In this document: one piece after another, positions 22,119-33,279 of the stretch
Layout of the letters: the number at the start of each line of letters is the position of its first letter
Position numbering within the stretch: position 1 is the first letter of the stretch
Source of the DNA: Paramacrobiotus richtersi
Lineage: Eukaryota; Tardigrada; Eutardigrada; Parachela; Macrobiotidae
DNA: 34,688 bases
Reading direction: 5' to 3'
Assembly (NCBI GenBank): GCA_034698045.1
Contig: JAQGAU010000203.1
Location: 1 to 34,688, forward strand
Translations under genes and position numbers: made by a program
Notes under the pieces: model-generated
Databases searched by the model: none
What the model was told of the DNA's origin: nothing
What the model saw: the letters and a program-made list of their open reading frames with translations, nothing else

Positions 22119-24694
22119 ATGGCAGTTGTTGGTATCGTTGGAGCTGGGATATCGGGATTATCCGCTGCCCATTTCTTGTCCAAACTAGCGCAACCCAACA
22201 TCAGAAAGGTACATTATCAAATTTTCTTGTTTATGTACGCAATCTTCTGTAATTGGCAGGTGATTTTATACGAAGCGTCGGATCGTGTCGGCGGTTGGAT
22301 CCAGAGTTCCCGAGCGGATGACGGTGCGCTGATCGAGCATGGGCCAAAAACCATACGACCCATTGGAATCCCGGCGCAAACTACTTTACGACTGGTACGT
22401 TTTGCATCAATCAAGTGACCGATTGGTGCTTCAAATCGCAGTTTTTTTGCTTGTTTACGATTTTCACTAGTCCTCTAAATGAGCCAGTTATGTCAGTATT
22501 TCAGTGTTTATAAATGTGCTCGGACATGGTAACAACATGTAGTACAGATAGATCTGACTTGGTAAGTCATTTTGATCAACTTTTCATACAGGTGGAAGAC
22601 GTTGGCTTATCATCCCAAATCCTCTACCTAACCCGCTCGCACCCGGCCGCCAGCAAACGTCTCATCTTCGCCCAGGGAAAACTGCACTATCTTCCCAGTA
22701 GTCCTGCCGATCTCTTCAAAACCATCCCACCTTTCTCCCAGCCTCTCATCAAACTGTTAGCGAAAGAGCTCAAAATCAAGAAGAACAAGGAGAACGATGA
22801 AAGCGTCTATGATTTCTTCTCTCGTCGATTTGGCGACGAGGTAAATGAGACATGTTATCGTTTGGCAGCACATTGTGTTGTTAATATTGCGACTGTATAG
22901 ATCGCGATGTATGCGGCGGACGCATTATGTCTGGGGATCTTTGCCGGGGATTCGCGGAAGCTCAGTATGAGGTCGTGCTTCCCGTCGTTATGGGAGAAGG
23001 AACAGGATGCCGGGTCGGTGCTGACCGGGATGTTGATGTCTTCAGCAGAAACTGTAAGGTTTTGTTGATGGTTAAGCGAGTACCGTACCTTCCAATTACA
23101 GTCATACACATTTACCATGTTGTTTCGGAATATCGTCAAAAAGCTCAAACGCTGCCATCAAAGCACTCGTTTATAACCAGTTTGTTTGGAACAATATACC
23201 AACAAATGCATACATACATCTTTCAAATCTGTATCCCGAAAGATCATATTTCACTTTACGATTCACAAAAATATGATTCGGTTTTTTTACTACAGTCGGA
23301 GCCCGGCATGTCTAGCAAGTTATCTCCCCAATCCAAATCCGAAAAATGGGCGGCCTGGTCACTCCGAGAAGGCCTGGAGAGCCTCCCTCGAGCGGTCGAA
23401 CGGGAGTTGCGGAGTGACAACTTTGTCGAGATCCGGAAGAACGACCCTGTTCTCAAACTTGGATTTTTACAATCCGGACAAGTAGAGGTAAGGTTACACT
23501 AAGCGCTGTCCTTTGCAAAGTTGTAAATTAAATGGTTGTTTAGATTGATAGTCGGTCGGGCCGTGCGACTGTCGACCACGTCGTATCGAGCGTTTTCGCT
23601 CCCCAACTGGCGCAAGTGCTCCCGCCGGATATGGCGCCAATTGTCGATGATCTGCAAAGTGTTCGGGCTGTTACTGTGGCGGTATTGAATGTGGAATTCC
23701 AGGGCGACATTCTCAAACACCTTCCGGTGAGTACCTATAATCAAAATGAACCAGTACAATAACTGCATTCTTTATTTGCTACGGACAACCATTAATAAAG
23801 TTTTGTGATATGTATTTTTAGAAATTTACCAAATTCACTGACGTTGTAGTTATGCGTAAAACCATTTAGATGCAGGATTTTTATAGATTTTGCAGTTCTT
23901 AGAACATATGGTAAATACGCAGAATACTGTTTCATTGTTTGACTAGTCTAGGCATTGTTGGAAAAGATGTTATAATATTATGCGTTCATTCGCTCTTGGG
24001 TAGGCGTTTGGATATCTTGTGCCTTCCGTTGAGCAGTCGCCGCTACTTGGGGTGATCTTTGATTCGTGGCTGTTCCCACAACATGCCGGTCGCGGGACCG
24101 ATAGGCCGACTACCCGGCTAACGGTAAAAAAGAAATCTTCGTTTTCTTACACAGAAAGACGGAAAAATAACGAGCTTTTCGTTATATTACAGTGTATGTT
24201 GGGCGGAGCGTACTTTGATCATTACTTTGGACCGCTGAACCCAGGAACAGAACAGCGAATTCTGGACGCGGCGAAGATCTGTCTGCAACGGCAGCTGAAT
24301 ATTGTGCGAGAGCCGTTGCGGTATAGTTTGCGAATCCATCAGGTAAAACCAAAAAACATTAAAGTAACTACAATTTTATCGAGGAAGTTAAGCTTTCCGC
24401 AGGATTGTTTGAAACCAATACAGTATCATAATAATTTAATTGTTTCGTGTCAATGGTATCAATAATATGTCCGTCAACATGTTTGTGACGTAGAACTGCA
24501 TTCCGCAATATCACGTGGGACATCAAGAGAAAACGAAGAGAATCCGGCGTTTTATCAGTCACAACAAACTGAACCTAAGTTTAATTGGATCATCCTACGA
24601 CGGCGTCAGTATTAATGACTGTATTCACGGAGGGAAGCGGGTGGCGGAACATTTGAGTCACTATGGAACACCATCATACCCTTACTATCAGTAG
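22119..24694 (+). CDS. Ppox: Protoporphyrinogen oxidase
   Basis: Nine exons (22119-22208, 22260-22394, 22592-22840, 22901-23053, 23296-23487, 23544-23726, 24004-24123, 24193-24342, 24494-24694) give 490 residues, about the family's usual length. The enzyme oxidises protoporphyrinogen IX to protoporphyrin IX with FAD and oxygen, the penultimate haem step, at the mitochondrial inner membrane in animals. The N-terminus has the FAD dinucleotide fold (VGIVGAGISGLSAAHFL, GxGxxG at 8-13), then EASDRVGGW (35-43) and EHGPKTIRP. The C-terminus has the second flavin motif, LSLIGSSYDGVSINDC from residue 452, and GGKRVAEHL. There is no cleavable targeting peptide before the FAD fold, as in known animal PPOX. 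All eight introns are phase 0. No break or missing key motif was seen. Confidence 0.96.
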
Positions 24695-25712
24695 ATTCAG
24701 TTGACTATAAGATGATATGCGATGCTTATTTAATTCCCAAGAATTCTGATAAATTGCCGTCGTTTACTCGGCATAACGCGAACGTAATAAAGGTACTCGA
24801 GTGCGTAATGGCTTATTTATGTTTAATGTAATCTGGTTACATATGTGTTGTTTACTGTAATTCGATATTCCTGCTTGCGTTAATTGAAAACATTGAAAGC
24901 ATTTGCTGACTTTTATCTGTTCGGCCGAAAGGGAAACATTCTGCGGAAAAATTTGCGTTTCTTTTTTTTCTCGTTACATTAATATGATTAATCAAGCACT
25001 TTTGCGGATCCAGCTACAGGGGAAAAACAACATGGATACTAAAAAAACATCAATACAAATTACGCCTGTAACCGCAAAACCTGTCCCGACGGAAAAAAAC
25101 CGTCGGGCTAACATTTCTAATCGCACAGCTTCTTGGCTTACTTTTCTCAAGTGTAAGTCATCGTGTGAAAAAAGTCCGCTCTGACAATACTTAAATAAAA
25201 CGTTTGAATGTGCCATTAAGCGGGTTACCTGCTGTTATTATGGTATATTTCGCTCGCTAAACATTTAATGGTGTTGCGATTAACACCCGCCGCTTTCTGA
25301 ACGTCTGATCTTGTCCTATACGAAAGTCGAACGCTCAGTTCATTCACAATTTCCACTGCCTCACTAACGTGCTGTATAAAACCACAATAAATCCTCAAGT
25401 GTTGATTGGCAAAGTAGTACAACAGAGATGGTGCTAGGAACAAGTATAGTTATGCCATAATTAATGCATAAAGTACTGCAGTTTAAGCTGCATAAAGTGT
25501 CCGCATCCTAATTCGAGCACGCACCCGCTGGGGGAGGACAATGACCATCCTAACAGAAAGATCGAAATGCGATACATAAAGTCGGTCCTGACACAAGCAA
25601 CGTACGATCAGTTTTACCAGTTCAAGATTTTACCACAGTCAAAACCCTACAGCCTTTGTTACGATTCAGTGTTCTTAGCAGTCGCCTAACCGGACTGTCC
25701 ACAACCACAATC
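24695..25712. other. Intergenic region with one strong stem-loop
   Basis: No exon is supported. A 93-codon plus frame (24903-25184) has no recognisable feature. A perfect hairpin lies at 25085-25107. The 5' flank of the lipocalin gene occupies the right end. Confidence 0.5.
25085..25107. repeat. Perfect 8-base stem with A7 loop
   Basis: cccgacgg, seven A, ccgtcggg: a GC-rich perfect stem with a homopolymer loop. It resembles half of a bacterial terminator, but no T-run follows the stem on either strand and the locus is eukaryotic, so a terminator role is not supported. Confidence 0.8.
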
Positions 25713-26930
25713 ATGCAGAAAATGGGCAGTCGCTACGTTTTTGTTCTTGGTAAGTTATTTTTACACTAGGATTCATTAATTTAAGGACCCAGATGTCACT
25801 GCTATCTAGAGGATAGCATTCTTATTCGAAAATCTGCTTTACAGGTTTGTTAAGTATCGTTGCCCTCACCAGAGGTCAAACCTACGGAACGAGCACCACG
25901 TCGGGATCCTGCGCTCCTGTCCCAAATGTTGTCCGTTCTGGACAAACTTTTAATTATGATCAGGTATGAAACATTACACCCGTAATTTTTCGCGAGGAGA
26001 AAAGTTTATGAGGTATCCATACCTTCACGCGTAAAGCCTTCTGCTGCTATAAAGGTTTACCATTGTGCCTTAAAGGGCACTCTTATGTCAAATTAAAGGG
26101 ACACTGAACTGTGCAAGCAGTTGATACCGTAGAGACAGTTAATACGGCTAGTAAAATGGCCAGACGATTTCTTTTTTTTAGTTCCTAACCACCGGACCAT
26201 GGTATGGTTATATAACGTACATCAGCGATGTACCATCGGCCACGCGGGTTATCTTTGACATGAACATGGTCAATTACTACATCAGCGTCGGCAAAACCGT
26301 CGAGCCGGGCGGCACCCGGGATGCGCAGGTCATCATTCAAGAGAAACGCCGCTACATCAATGGTACCTGCACGTACATGGTCGAAGTCGGCCTCTTCAGC
26401 TCCGACGGCGTCCAGTTTGGGCCGTACTTCGATGGGATTACCAGCACTAATGACGATTTCACCGTTGAAGGTACACAGAAAGATTATAACAGATCATCAC
26501 CAGGCATCGTAGAAGAAATGGCCCAACTTTGCATTATCTGACGATTGTTTCTTTTGTTGCAGGTAACGACGCATCGATCATCTGGGCCAGCGACCAGGCG
26601 ACGTACGTCATGTTCTTCTGGTGTGCCACGCAAAACCGGCAAACCGGAAACTGCGCTGCCACCTACATTTACGCTTACACACGGGTCAAACCGACCGACA
26701 TGACCGCTGCCCAGAGGGATGCCGTTAACAGCGGCATGAATGCTACTCTGAAGCCGTACTGCATCGACGTTAGCATGTTTGCCCAGTATCAGTACGACAG
26801 TCGGCCGGAATGCCCGCCGTCCCCGCATCCAAAATGTATTGACCGCCTAATCAATGCGTTTGACGGAGATGATCTGGTTCTTCCACAGGATACGACTACG
26901 ACGCAAGCGCCCCCCACCACAAAATATTAG
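25713..26930 (+). CDS. Secreted lipocalin
   Basis: Four exons, 25713-25749, 25845-25963, 26182-26470 and 26563-26930, join with phases 1,0,1 to give 270 residues. Residues 1 to about 24 are a signal peptide (RYVFVLGLLSIVALTRGQ). The mature N-terminus has the lipocalin signature: a Cys (SGSCAPVPNV), then FLTTGPWYGYITY near residues 53-65, matching the GxWY motif. Later strands include YVMFFWCATQNR and a TRVKPTDMTAAQRDAV helix region, with further cysteines (GTCTYM, GNCAAT, PYCID, PEC, KC) fitting the two conserved disulphides plus extras. The C-terminus is a Thr/Pro-rich tail (QDTTTTQAPPTT). Lipocalins bind small hydrophobic ligands such as haem, pigments or fatty acids; the ligand here is not predictable. 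Adjacency to PPOX is suggestive of nothing firm. A broken copy of exon 4 lies at 30392-30603. Confidence 0.85.
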
Positions 26931-27610
26931 ACCACACTACAAGGATACCGAAAGTGCTAGACAAAAGTTCGAAAAATAACCTGCAATCGGTCAATTTTAC
27001 TGTGTGCTGTGTACATACAAAGCCTGTTCGCAATGTGTGTCTGCAAGGCGGTCCACCGACAGGTGGCAGTTACGTCATTAAACGCTTTTTGTTGTGGGAT
27101 GGCATAGCAAACGTAGCCTTTCTCCACTTCGACCATCGCAAAAGCCGATGCCTGAATAAGATGAATTCGGCATCGGCTACATATGCGTAATGCCCATAAA
27201 CTAGTCCATAGTCCTGTTTCCCAGTTGTCACTCTCTACCTTTTAAATTGCAAATGTTTTGTTATTTTAGCATAAAATTCCATACCATATTGTTCTTTTAA
27301 CACAAGCCGTCATAGAAATGCACTTTGCTGCACCGGTTGATAACGTGATTAACTATAGTGGCAACGCAATGTCTTGTACGCCTATTCGCATTCAGTCGAG
27401 TAGGCATCGAAGACTCGAATATTCTGATGAATCTGGTATGATAAAGTCCAGATATGACAGTCCTAAAAAGATGAACGGTGTTTACAGTGATTGCATGATT
27501 CGAGTTAATCCAAGTTGGGCTGTCCAAATTGTAACCGCCGGCAGAGGTTGTTTAGACATGGACTAGTCCAGGTTGGTGGGATCTCCGGGGTTCTGGCCGA
27601 GTTGACCGGT
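26931..27610. other. Lipocalin 3' flank with stem-loop
   Basis: No further exon is supported. A perfect 10-base stem (27143-27152 with 27169-27178) lies about 210 bases after the lipocalin stop codon, probably in its 3' untranslated region or just beyond. Confidence 0.5.
27143..27178. repeat. Stem-loop, perfect 10-base stem
   Basis: Arms agccgatgcc and ggcatcggct enclose a 16-base loop. It lies in the 3' flank of the lipocalin gene and may be part of its transcript. Confidence 0.8.
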
Positions 27611-28286
27611 TTACGCATTCTTATCAGCACAACCCATATCCAGGTGGTAGTCGTCATCGGCCGAGCAGGTCACATAGTTTCGATGCGGAACGTTGTCGCC
27701 GGGCTTGCGGTGCTCGGTGAAACACCACTGATCACCGGTCTTCCTCTTGTGCCCAGTTGGAGTATGCCCACTGCCCAGCAACGTCCATTGTGGCAGCCGC
27801 ACCTTAGTGCTGTGAGCAGCCGGTGTGACCGTTCACCACCGCTGCAACGATAAACATATTATCAGCGTTTCTAAATCCAGCCGCCGTACGACTGGGGTCG
27901 CACTTTAGCACAGCACCTCGTAAGACGGGGATTTCAAGCGCGAGAACACAAGAACCAAAAGCGTAGTCAGCCACGTTGTCAGTAAAAGTAAATCCCTGTC
28001 ATGAGGTGGCCATAAAACACTTTATGTTTTCTCACCGGATACATGGTTACCAAAGCTAATCTTCTATTGTCGACGCTTGCATTTATGCATTACTTCTTAC
28101 TTCGTTAAACATTTATACTGTACTTTGAATCGAGTATGAATTGCAGTGAAAAGGTGTCGCGAAAGTGCGTTACTATCGTCTACGCAAAGGTCATTAGCGC
28201 TCCCGTTAATCAGAGGAAGAAAAGCGCTATACTGCACACTTACCGATGAGGGCCAATCCCAAAAGAAGAATCCACAGTTTCAGCAT
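27611..28286 (-). pseudogene. Small secreted cysteine protein, apparently frameshifted
   Basis: A minus-strand signal-peptide exon starts with ATG at 28286 (MLKLWILLLGLALI) and ends at 28244 with a phase-1 donor (G then GTAAGT). The second exon is best placed at 27841 after gtttatcgttgcag; in phase it reads AVVNGHTGCSQH and then TAA (27806-27804). One base out of register, the next frame continues as KVRLPQWTLL through WCFTEHRKPGD and VTCSADDDYHLDMGC to a stop at 27611. The two parts look like one small protein with four cysteines, broken by one extra base at CAC-T-AAG. It may be a pseudogene, an assembly error or a +1 frameshift site. Alternatively the downstream frame belongs to a different exon arrangement. 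Moderate to low confidence. Confidence 0.45.
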
Positions 28287-29157
28287 GATCTAGAAGTTTC
28301 GCGGTAGCAAAACTTTGACCACAAGCTGTTACGGATGTGTTTTATCAGTCCGCAAGGCACCGGTTTAAATACTGTGTCTCTGGTGGTGAGAACCGTTCCT
28401 TCCGAAGTCTTGCTTCGGAAGAGAAATGCGCTAACAGAACACGACGAATTGCAATCATCTAGCGCCACGTAATAGTACATTAACTAAGAGCCCGATTTCA
28501 TGAGACACGGTAAATAATGCTGCATTGTTTTTTTTGTACTTTCCTTCGTAATTCATGACAGCCCGGCACATAGACTTCATCATCAATCTTTCCATCGCTC
28601 CGAAAGACATTTACAGCTGATCGGTTAATTACCACTTTAATTCTGCGCTCGAGCTACGTATCGGTTGCTTTTATCTCCCATACACGGCTCTCGACAATGC
28701 GCTTGTCTCCCGTACACGATTATGACAACGTGCTGTGTTTGTGCCAAGATTTTCGACAAGGAAACGATGAACGAGACTGATGCCTGGCTCCTTTGGTATC
28801 AAATGCTCCAGTGAAAAAGGCCTTACAGTATAGCGTGAGTAAAAACGACTAAGAAACTTGTCCATTCGTTCGCGAAATACAGAAACGTAGTTTACGGCTT
28901 TACCGTTACGCGAAGGTCTGACGTATACGCAAACTTGAAGCACCACTTCACTTTATCGCAATGTTCCATCATATAATATACTATGACATAAATCTGGATT
29001 CAGTCGTATAACCGGGCTGCTAATTAATTGTACAACAACTATGAGAATCAATTCAAATTGTTAACAACAAATATAACGGTAAAATTATATACTAAGCCGT
29101 CATAACAAATCAGACCTTGTAAATCAGCGGTTTAGTGACATTACAACAATGTTAACT
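28287..29157. other. Intergenic region with a stem-loop
   Basis: No supported gene. A perfect 9-base stem with a 5-base loop (cttccgaag tcttg cttcggaag, 28399-28421) lies about 110 bases upstream of the minus-strand start at 28286, so possibly in its promoter or leader. A 91-codon minus frame at 28671-28946 has no recognisable feature. Confidence 0.5.
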
Positions 29158-29406
29158 TTAGTGGTGTCCGTGTCCGTGCCCACCATCGTGATTGTCCTGG
29201 TGTCCGTGCCCACCATTGTGACTGTCCTGGTGTTTCCCAAACAAAACATCATGTACAATATTATGATGTCCGTCTCCATGGTGGCCATCTCGGTGGGGAG
29301 GAGGAGGGATCGGGGCATGATGGCCCTGGTCGTGGTGTGGCGGCGGTACGTGGTGCCCGTGACTAGGTGGACCCGATCCAGCTGGGTATCCGGGTTGCCA
29401 AGACAT
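29158..29406 (-). CDS. Histidine-rich 82-residue protein
   Basis: This is a single minus-strand frame from ATG at 29406 to a stop at 29158. It encodes 82 residues, 22 of them His, with Gly, Pro and Asp making up much of the rest. It starts MSWQPGYPAGSGPP, has PPPHHDQGHH and PPPPHRDGHH blocks, one short aliphatic island (NIVHDVLFG), and ends in two copies of a ten-residue HQDxHxGGHG repeat plus HGHH. There is no signal peptide or membrane helix. The composition suggests binding of zinc, copper or nickel, or pH-dependent behaviour, but this is inference. It could instead be an exon of a larger gene or a chance low-complexity frame; the clean start and stop and the biased composition favour a real product. 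Confidence 0.6.
   Translation of the reverse strand: MSWQPGYPAGSGPPSHGHHVPPPHHDQGHHAPIPPPPHRDGHHGDGHHNIVHDVLFGKHQDSHNGGHGHQDNHDGGHGHGHH
29170..29229 (-). repeat. 30-base tandem repeat in the histidine-rich gene
   Basis: Bases 29170-29199 and 29200-29229 are tandem copies differing at two positions. The period of 30 keeps frame and duplicates ten residues of the His/Gly/Asp-rich C-terminus. Confidence 0.9.
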
Positions 29407-30391
29407 TTCGAATATTTAATCGTTAAGAATCACTAATGGGACCAGTAAGATTCTAAAGTATAATGGCAGCTAAGTGAACGGATCTGTACCAGTGCATTTA
29501 TTATTATTCAAGCCGGCCATGTAATTGTTTGTCGTAGGGAACTGCCGCATTGTAATGATTGCAGCGATTTGACTCACTTTCTCCGAATTGCGCTTATTGT
29601 TGCTTGCACTTAGCAAATACAGTTTTATGTGGAAAAGGCGATAACGACCAGGAACGCGCTGATATCAAGTCCGGACGCGTGGGTCGTTACTATACAGTAT
29701 ACACGTTATTATTTGTGCGAGCAGAATATTACATGTGTTTGTGTCCGAGTGGATCATATACTTGCTTGTCGCGCGATAGCAAGTTATAAGTTATCGTGAT
29801 AGTGATGAACAGATATCTCGTTTTGCAACATGGTTATTGTTCTGCAGTGCACGGGTGCGTTGTGCAACCGTTTCCTGAATAACATAATAATTAATTAATA
29901 TCAGAGCAATATTCCCTAATCTCTAGCAATGTTAAATTCATTAACATTGTTTTGTGTACGGTATTTGGATCTTATGGTCATTCAAAAGATAATAATATAA
30001 CTAAAGAACTAGATTGAATGGAAGTAATTTTAGTGTCTGTTTTTTCCATTTTTTGCAGACGTCGAAAAGATAAAAAAACATTCCCGCGTCTTATTTTCAA
30101 CGGACCACGTTATAAGCGTCGCTGGCATCACACAATAAGACTATATTCTACTCACGTCACAGCTATTAGTGAAAACAGGGCAGCTGTGTACCTGTAAGGT
30201 TCTCAACATGCTTTATGCTTATATCACAAACTGCACATATATATGACGAAATTAGCAGACTTTTTGTGCGCTTGCGATGACGTTTTGAAAGGAATAAATA
30301 ATCTGATATATGATGATCGCTCTGAATTATTTTCAGCCCGGAGGTATGTCTCAGTAATTTTAAAATAAATTTCAATATTCATTTCAATTTT
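29407..30391. other. Intergenic region, nothing recognised
   Basis: AT-rich sequence between the histidine-rich gene and the broken lipocalin exon. Open frames here are short and lack recognisable features. The 5' flank of the histidine-rich gene should lie at its left end. Confidence 0.5.
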
Positions 30392-30603
30392 CATGCCTGA
30401 CGACAGTTCCTTTTGCTGCAGGTAACGACGCATAGATCATCTGGGGCAGCGACCAGGCGAGTTACGTCATGTTCTTCTGGTGTGCCACGCAAAACCGGCA
30501 ATTACCGGGAACTGCGCAGCCACCTACATTTACGCTTACACACGGGTTAAACCGACCGACATGTCCACTGCCCAGAGGGACGCCGTGAACAGTGGTATGA
30601 ATC
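30392..30603 (+). pseudogene. Broken copy of lipocalin exon 4 with its splice acceptor
   Basis: This segment closely matches lipocalin exon 4 (26563 onward) together with about 30 bases of the preceding intron, including the ttgctgcag acceptor. It is dead: GCATCG has become GCATAG, giving an early stop at 30433-30435, and two extra bases after cggcaa shift the frame. It ends at about 30603, around the middle of the exon. Retention of intron sequence shows that it arose by genomic duplication and not by reverse transcription of an mRNA. The LINE begins directly afterwards. Confidence 0.9.
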
Positions 30604-30659
30604 ATAATTATAGTTATTAGAATGGAGTATACCACAAACCTGACGACCCGGTACATGAC

Positions 30660-32912
30660 TGTGGTCGACTTTTTGCTTGGACAGTGAGTCGTGCGTCAAA
30701 GGTGCCGTGAAACTATTTTGTGCCGGAAACGATATAACTGCCTTCACTGAAACTTGGGACAGACCTGAGTTACCTGATTCTGTCTTCGCTGATCTACGAT
30801 CTTTCAATGTCTTTCGTCGCAGTCGACCCACCGATCACCATGGTGGAGTCGCCTTATCGTAAAAAAGTGCCTTAATGCACACCGTAGAATTGACTTGGAA
30901 CATCCAGAAACTGAACTGCTAGTTGTGGAAGTTTCACGTTTGGAGATTTTGGTCGCTGTCTTCTATGGGCCACCGTCATTGATTCATAGCGTATTGCCCA
31001 CGTTTCTCGATCACGTTAGCGAAACATTTTCGGAAGACGATGTTCAACGAATGCTGTTATTAGGCGATTTCAATTGTCCTGAAATAGACTGGGGATCGCT
31101 AGAGTCGATCTCCTTGCATGGTCGGTGCCTCCTGCAGGCACGTAAAGAGCTTAATCTAAAGCAAATTGTTCGCAATCCAACCAGGAAGAACAACATTCTC
31201 GATTTGATGTTTGTTCCCACAAAATGGTTTGTGCATGATGTGGCCATTATTGCTCCTGTATGTAGCACGAATGACCATTATGGTGTAGCAGCGAAATTGT
31301 TTTTACCAGTAAAGAAGAAACGTAACAGAAATAAGTACGTATGGAAAATTAACGAGAATAGTGCCTTGCTGTTCCGAAACGCGCTTTTTGAAGTCGACTG
31401 GCCGAATCTGTTTAACCCGTTAACGTGTAATGAAGCCGCGGTTTTGCTAGATGAAATTTTGATATCAACCGCAAATAAATTTTTTGAACGTCCTCTGCTA
31501 AAAAGTAAAGCTCATTCTGTTCAGTATCCAGTGTGGCTAAAAGATGTAGTACGGAAGAGGAATACAGCGCACAAACGTTATGTGCGTGAAAAGACCCAGA
31601 TCGTAAACTTCAACTGCAAGAATCTTGGCGTAAGTATGCACGAAATTGCGATAAACTATGTCGTAAGTTTTTTAATAACCGATTGCGTGATATCGCAACT
31701 GCATCGCGCAACAACCCGAAAAAGTTTTGGAGCTTTGTTCGTCAGTGTGTTGATAAACATGGTATGCCAGTTCTGAAATGCCCTTCGGTGCAGTGTGCCG
31801 TTACTGATACCGAGAAAGCCAATTTGTTGAATCAACACTACATCGAATCCCAGGTTGTGTGTCGACAGCATTGCACGTCAAGCAGTACAGTATCAAACGA
31901 CACAGATGTTTTTCTTAGTGAAACTGACATCTGGTTTGCATTGAAAAGTATTGATGCAAGAAAAAGCAGCGGGCCTATTACTGTGACAAACGAGGTAGTG
32001 AAGGCCGGTGGTTCTGCAATGATTGTTCCGCTAAAAATTGTATTCAACAAATGCATCTCTGAAAGAAAATTTCCTGCCTGTTGGAAAATATCTTATGTCA
32101 CTCCAGTTCCAAAATAGTCCTCTGACCTGACTGCTGTGAAAAGCTGGAGGCCCGTGACTTGTCTGCACCCTATTCCCATGGTTCTTGAGCGCTGCCTAAA
32201 ATCCAAAATTTGGTCGTTCTGCAGCTCGAACAACTTGATTAAAAATAACCAGTTCGGATACCGGGAAAATCATTCTACAGAATTATTATGTCTGATACTT
32301 GTTAATGATATTATGAATTTCAACGATAACGGAGTTGACGTTGATTGCGTTTTTCTTGACTGTACTAAAGCTTTCGATCGCGTAGACCACGAAACAGTAA
32401 TCAGAAAAATGGAACAAATGGGAATAAATCGATGCATCACTGATCTGTTGAGCGACTATCTTAAAAACCGCGTGCAAGCAGTAGTGGTAAATGGCACAAT
32501 TTCATCTTTCAGAAAGGTCACTAGTGGGGTGCCCCAGGGATCGGTTCTGGGACCATTGATGTTTTTGTGTTACATGAATGACATGTCAGACGTGTTGTGT
32601 AACGGTTGTGATCTTCTTACGTTTGCGGATGACTTATGTTTGCGCAGAGCAGTGCGAGACGGTTGTGATGAGAAGTGTTTCCAAGATGACCTTGATCTGT
32701 TGGCTGATAAGGCTGAACTGAATCAGCTGTTGTTTAACCCCAAAAAGTCTGCCCACATCCGATTCACCCGAAAAAGAGCCCGGTCTGGTGAAAATGTTTA
32801 CGCCATCAGGGGTGAATACATTCCAACTGTTGACAGTACAAAGTATCTCGGTGTGCATATCGATCGCCATCTCACGTGGAAAACTAATTTATCGTCCTCA
32901 CTTCTCAAATAA
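30660..32912 (+). mobile_element. Degenerate non-LTR retrotransposon (LINE), Jockey/CR1-like
   Basis: Parts of a single element lie in three frame segments. 30677-30862 has TETWDRP and HHGGVA of the apurinic-type endonuclease. 30895-31776 has the LLGDFNCPEIDW and TNDHYG endonuclease motifs. 31683-32912 has the reverse transcriptase: NNQFGYRENHST, FLDCTKAFDRVDH, TSGVPQGSVLGPL, LLTFADDL and KYLGVHIDRHLTW. The catalytic YADD is FADD. Frameshifts near 30850 and around 31650-31700 and an in-frame TAG at 32115-32117 break it. The 5' end (ORF1 and the start of the endonuclease) and the C-terminal part beyond LGVHID are missing, so it cannot be autonomous. The motifs point to the Jockey/CR1 group; finer placement needs a phylogeny. 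Confidence 0.93.
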
Positions 32913-33279
32913 CAGCCGCTTCCACGGTGAAAGTGGCCCAGAGTGAATCTGGGTTCAAAAGTCGGAGATAAGATAACCGTTTATGACTGGCTCATACAGA
33001 TTCACAATAACGCCCAGTCTCACGCAAAACGTGAAAGTAAAACGCTGCTCGAGAGCAACTGTTTTCTAGATTCACGATGAATGTTCCATGATAAACTGGA
33101 TACGGTTTACCATCTGTAAAAATGTGGTTACTCTACTAACCTTGCCATCACGACGGTTGAATAATCCATAATACCGATTTCTGTTTACTGCATACTCCAT
33201 AGTTAACTTGTTACTTATTTCCTTAACCGTACTTTATATCTGCGTAAATATATCACATCTATCTGACTGCGCAACAGCT
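32913..33279. other. LINE 3' flank and 5' flank of the next gene
   Basis: The left part may be decayed LINE 3' sequence. No poly(A) tail or target-site duplication is evident. No gene is supported. Confidence 0.5.

Noticed and set aside
25085-25107. Rho-independent terminator
   Set aside because: No T-run follows the stem on either strand and the locus is eukaryotic.
24903-25184. 93-codon plus frame
   Set aside because: No domain or splice context; contains an unrelated hairpin.
27804-27995. Open minus-strand frame running into exon 2 of the small secreted protein (begins GFTFTDNVADY)
   Set aside because: Its only acceptor is phase 0, which does not match the phase-1 signal exon; likely intronic.
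28671-28946. 91-codon minus-strand frame
   Set aside because: No start context, domain or homology recognisable by eye.
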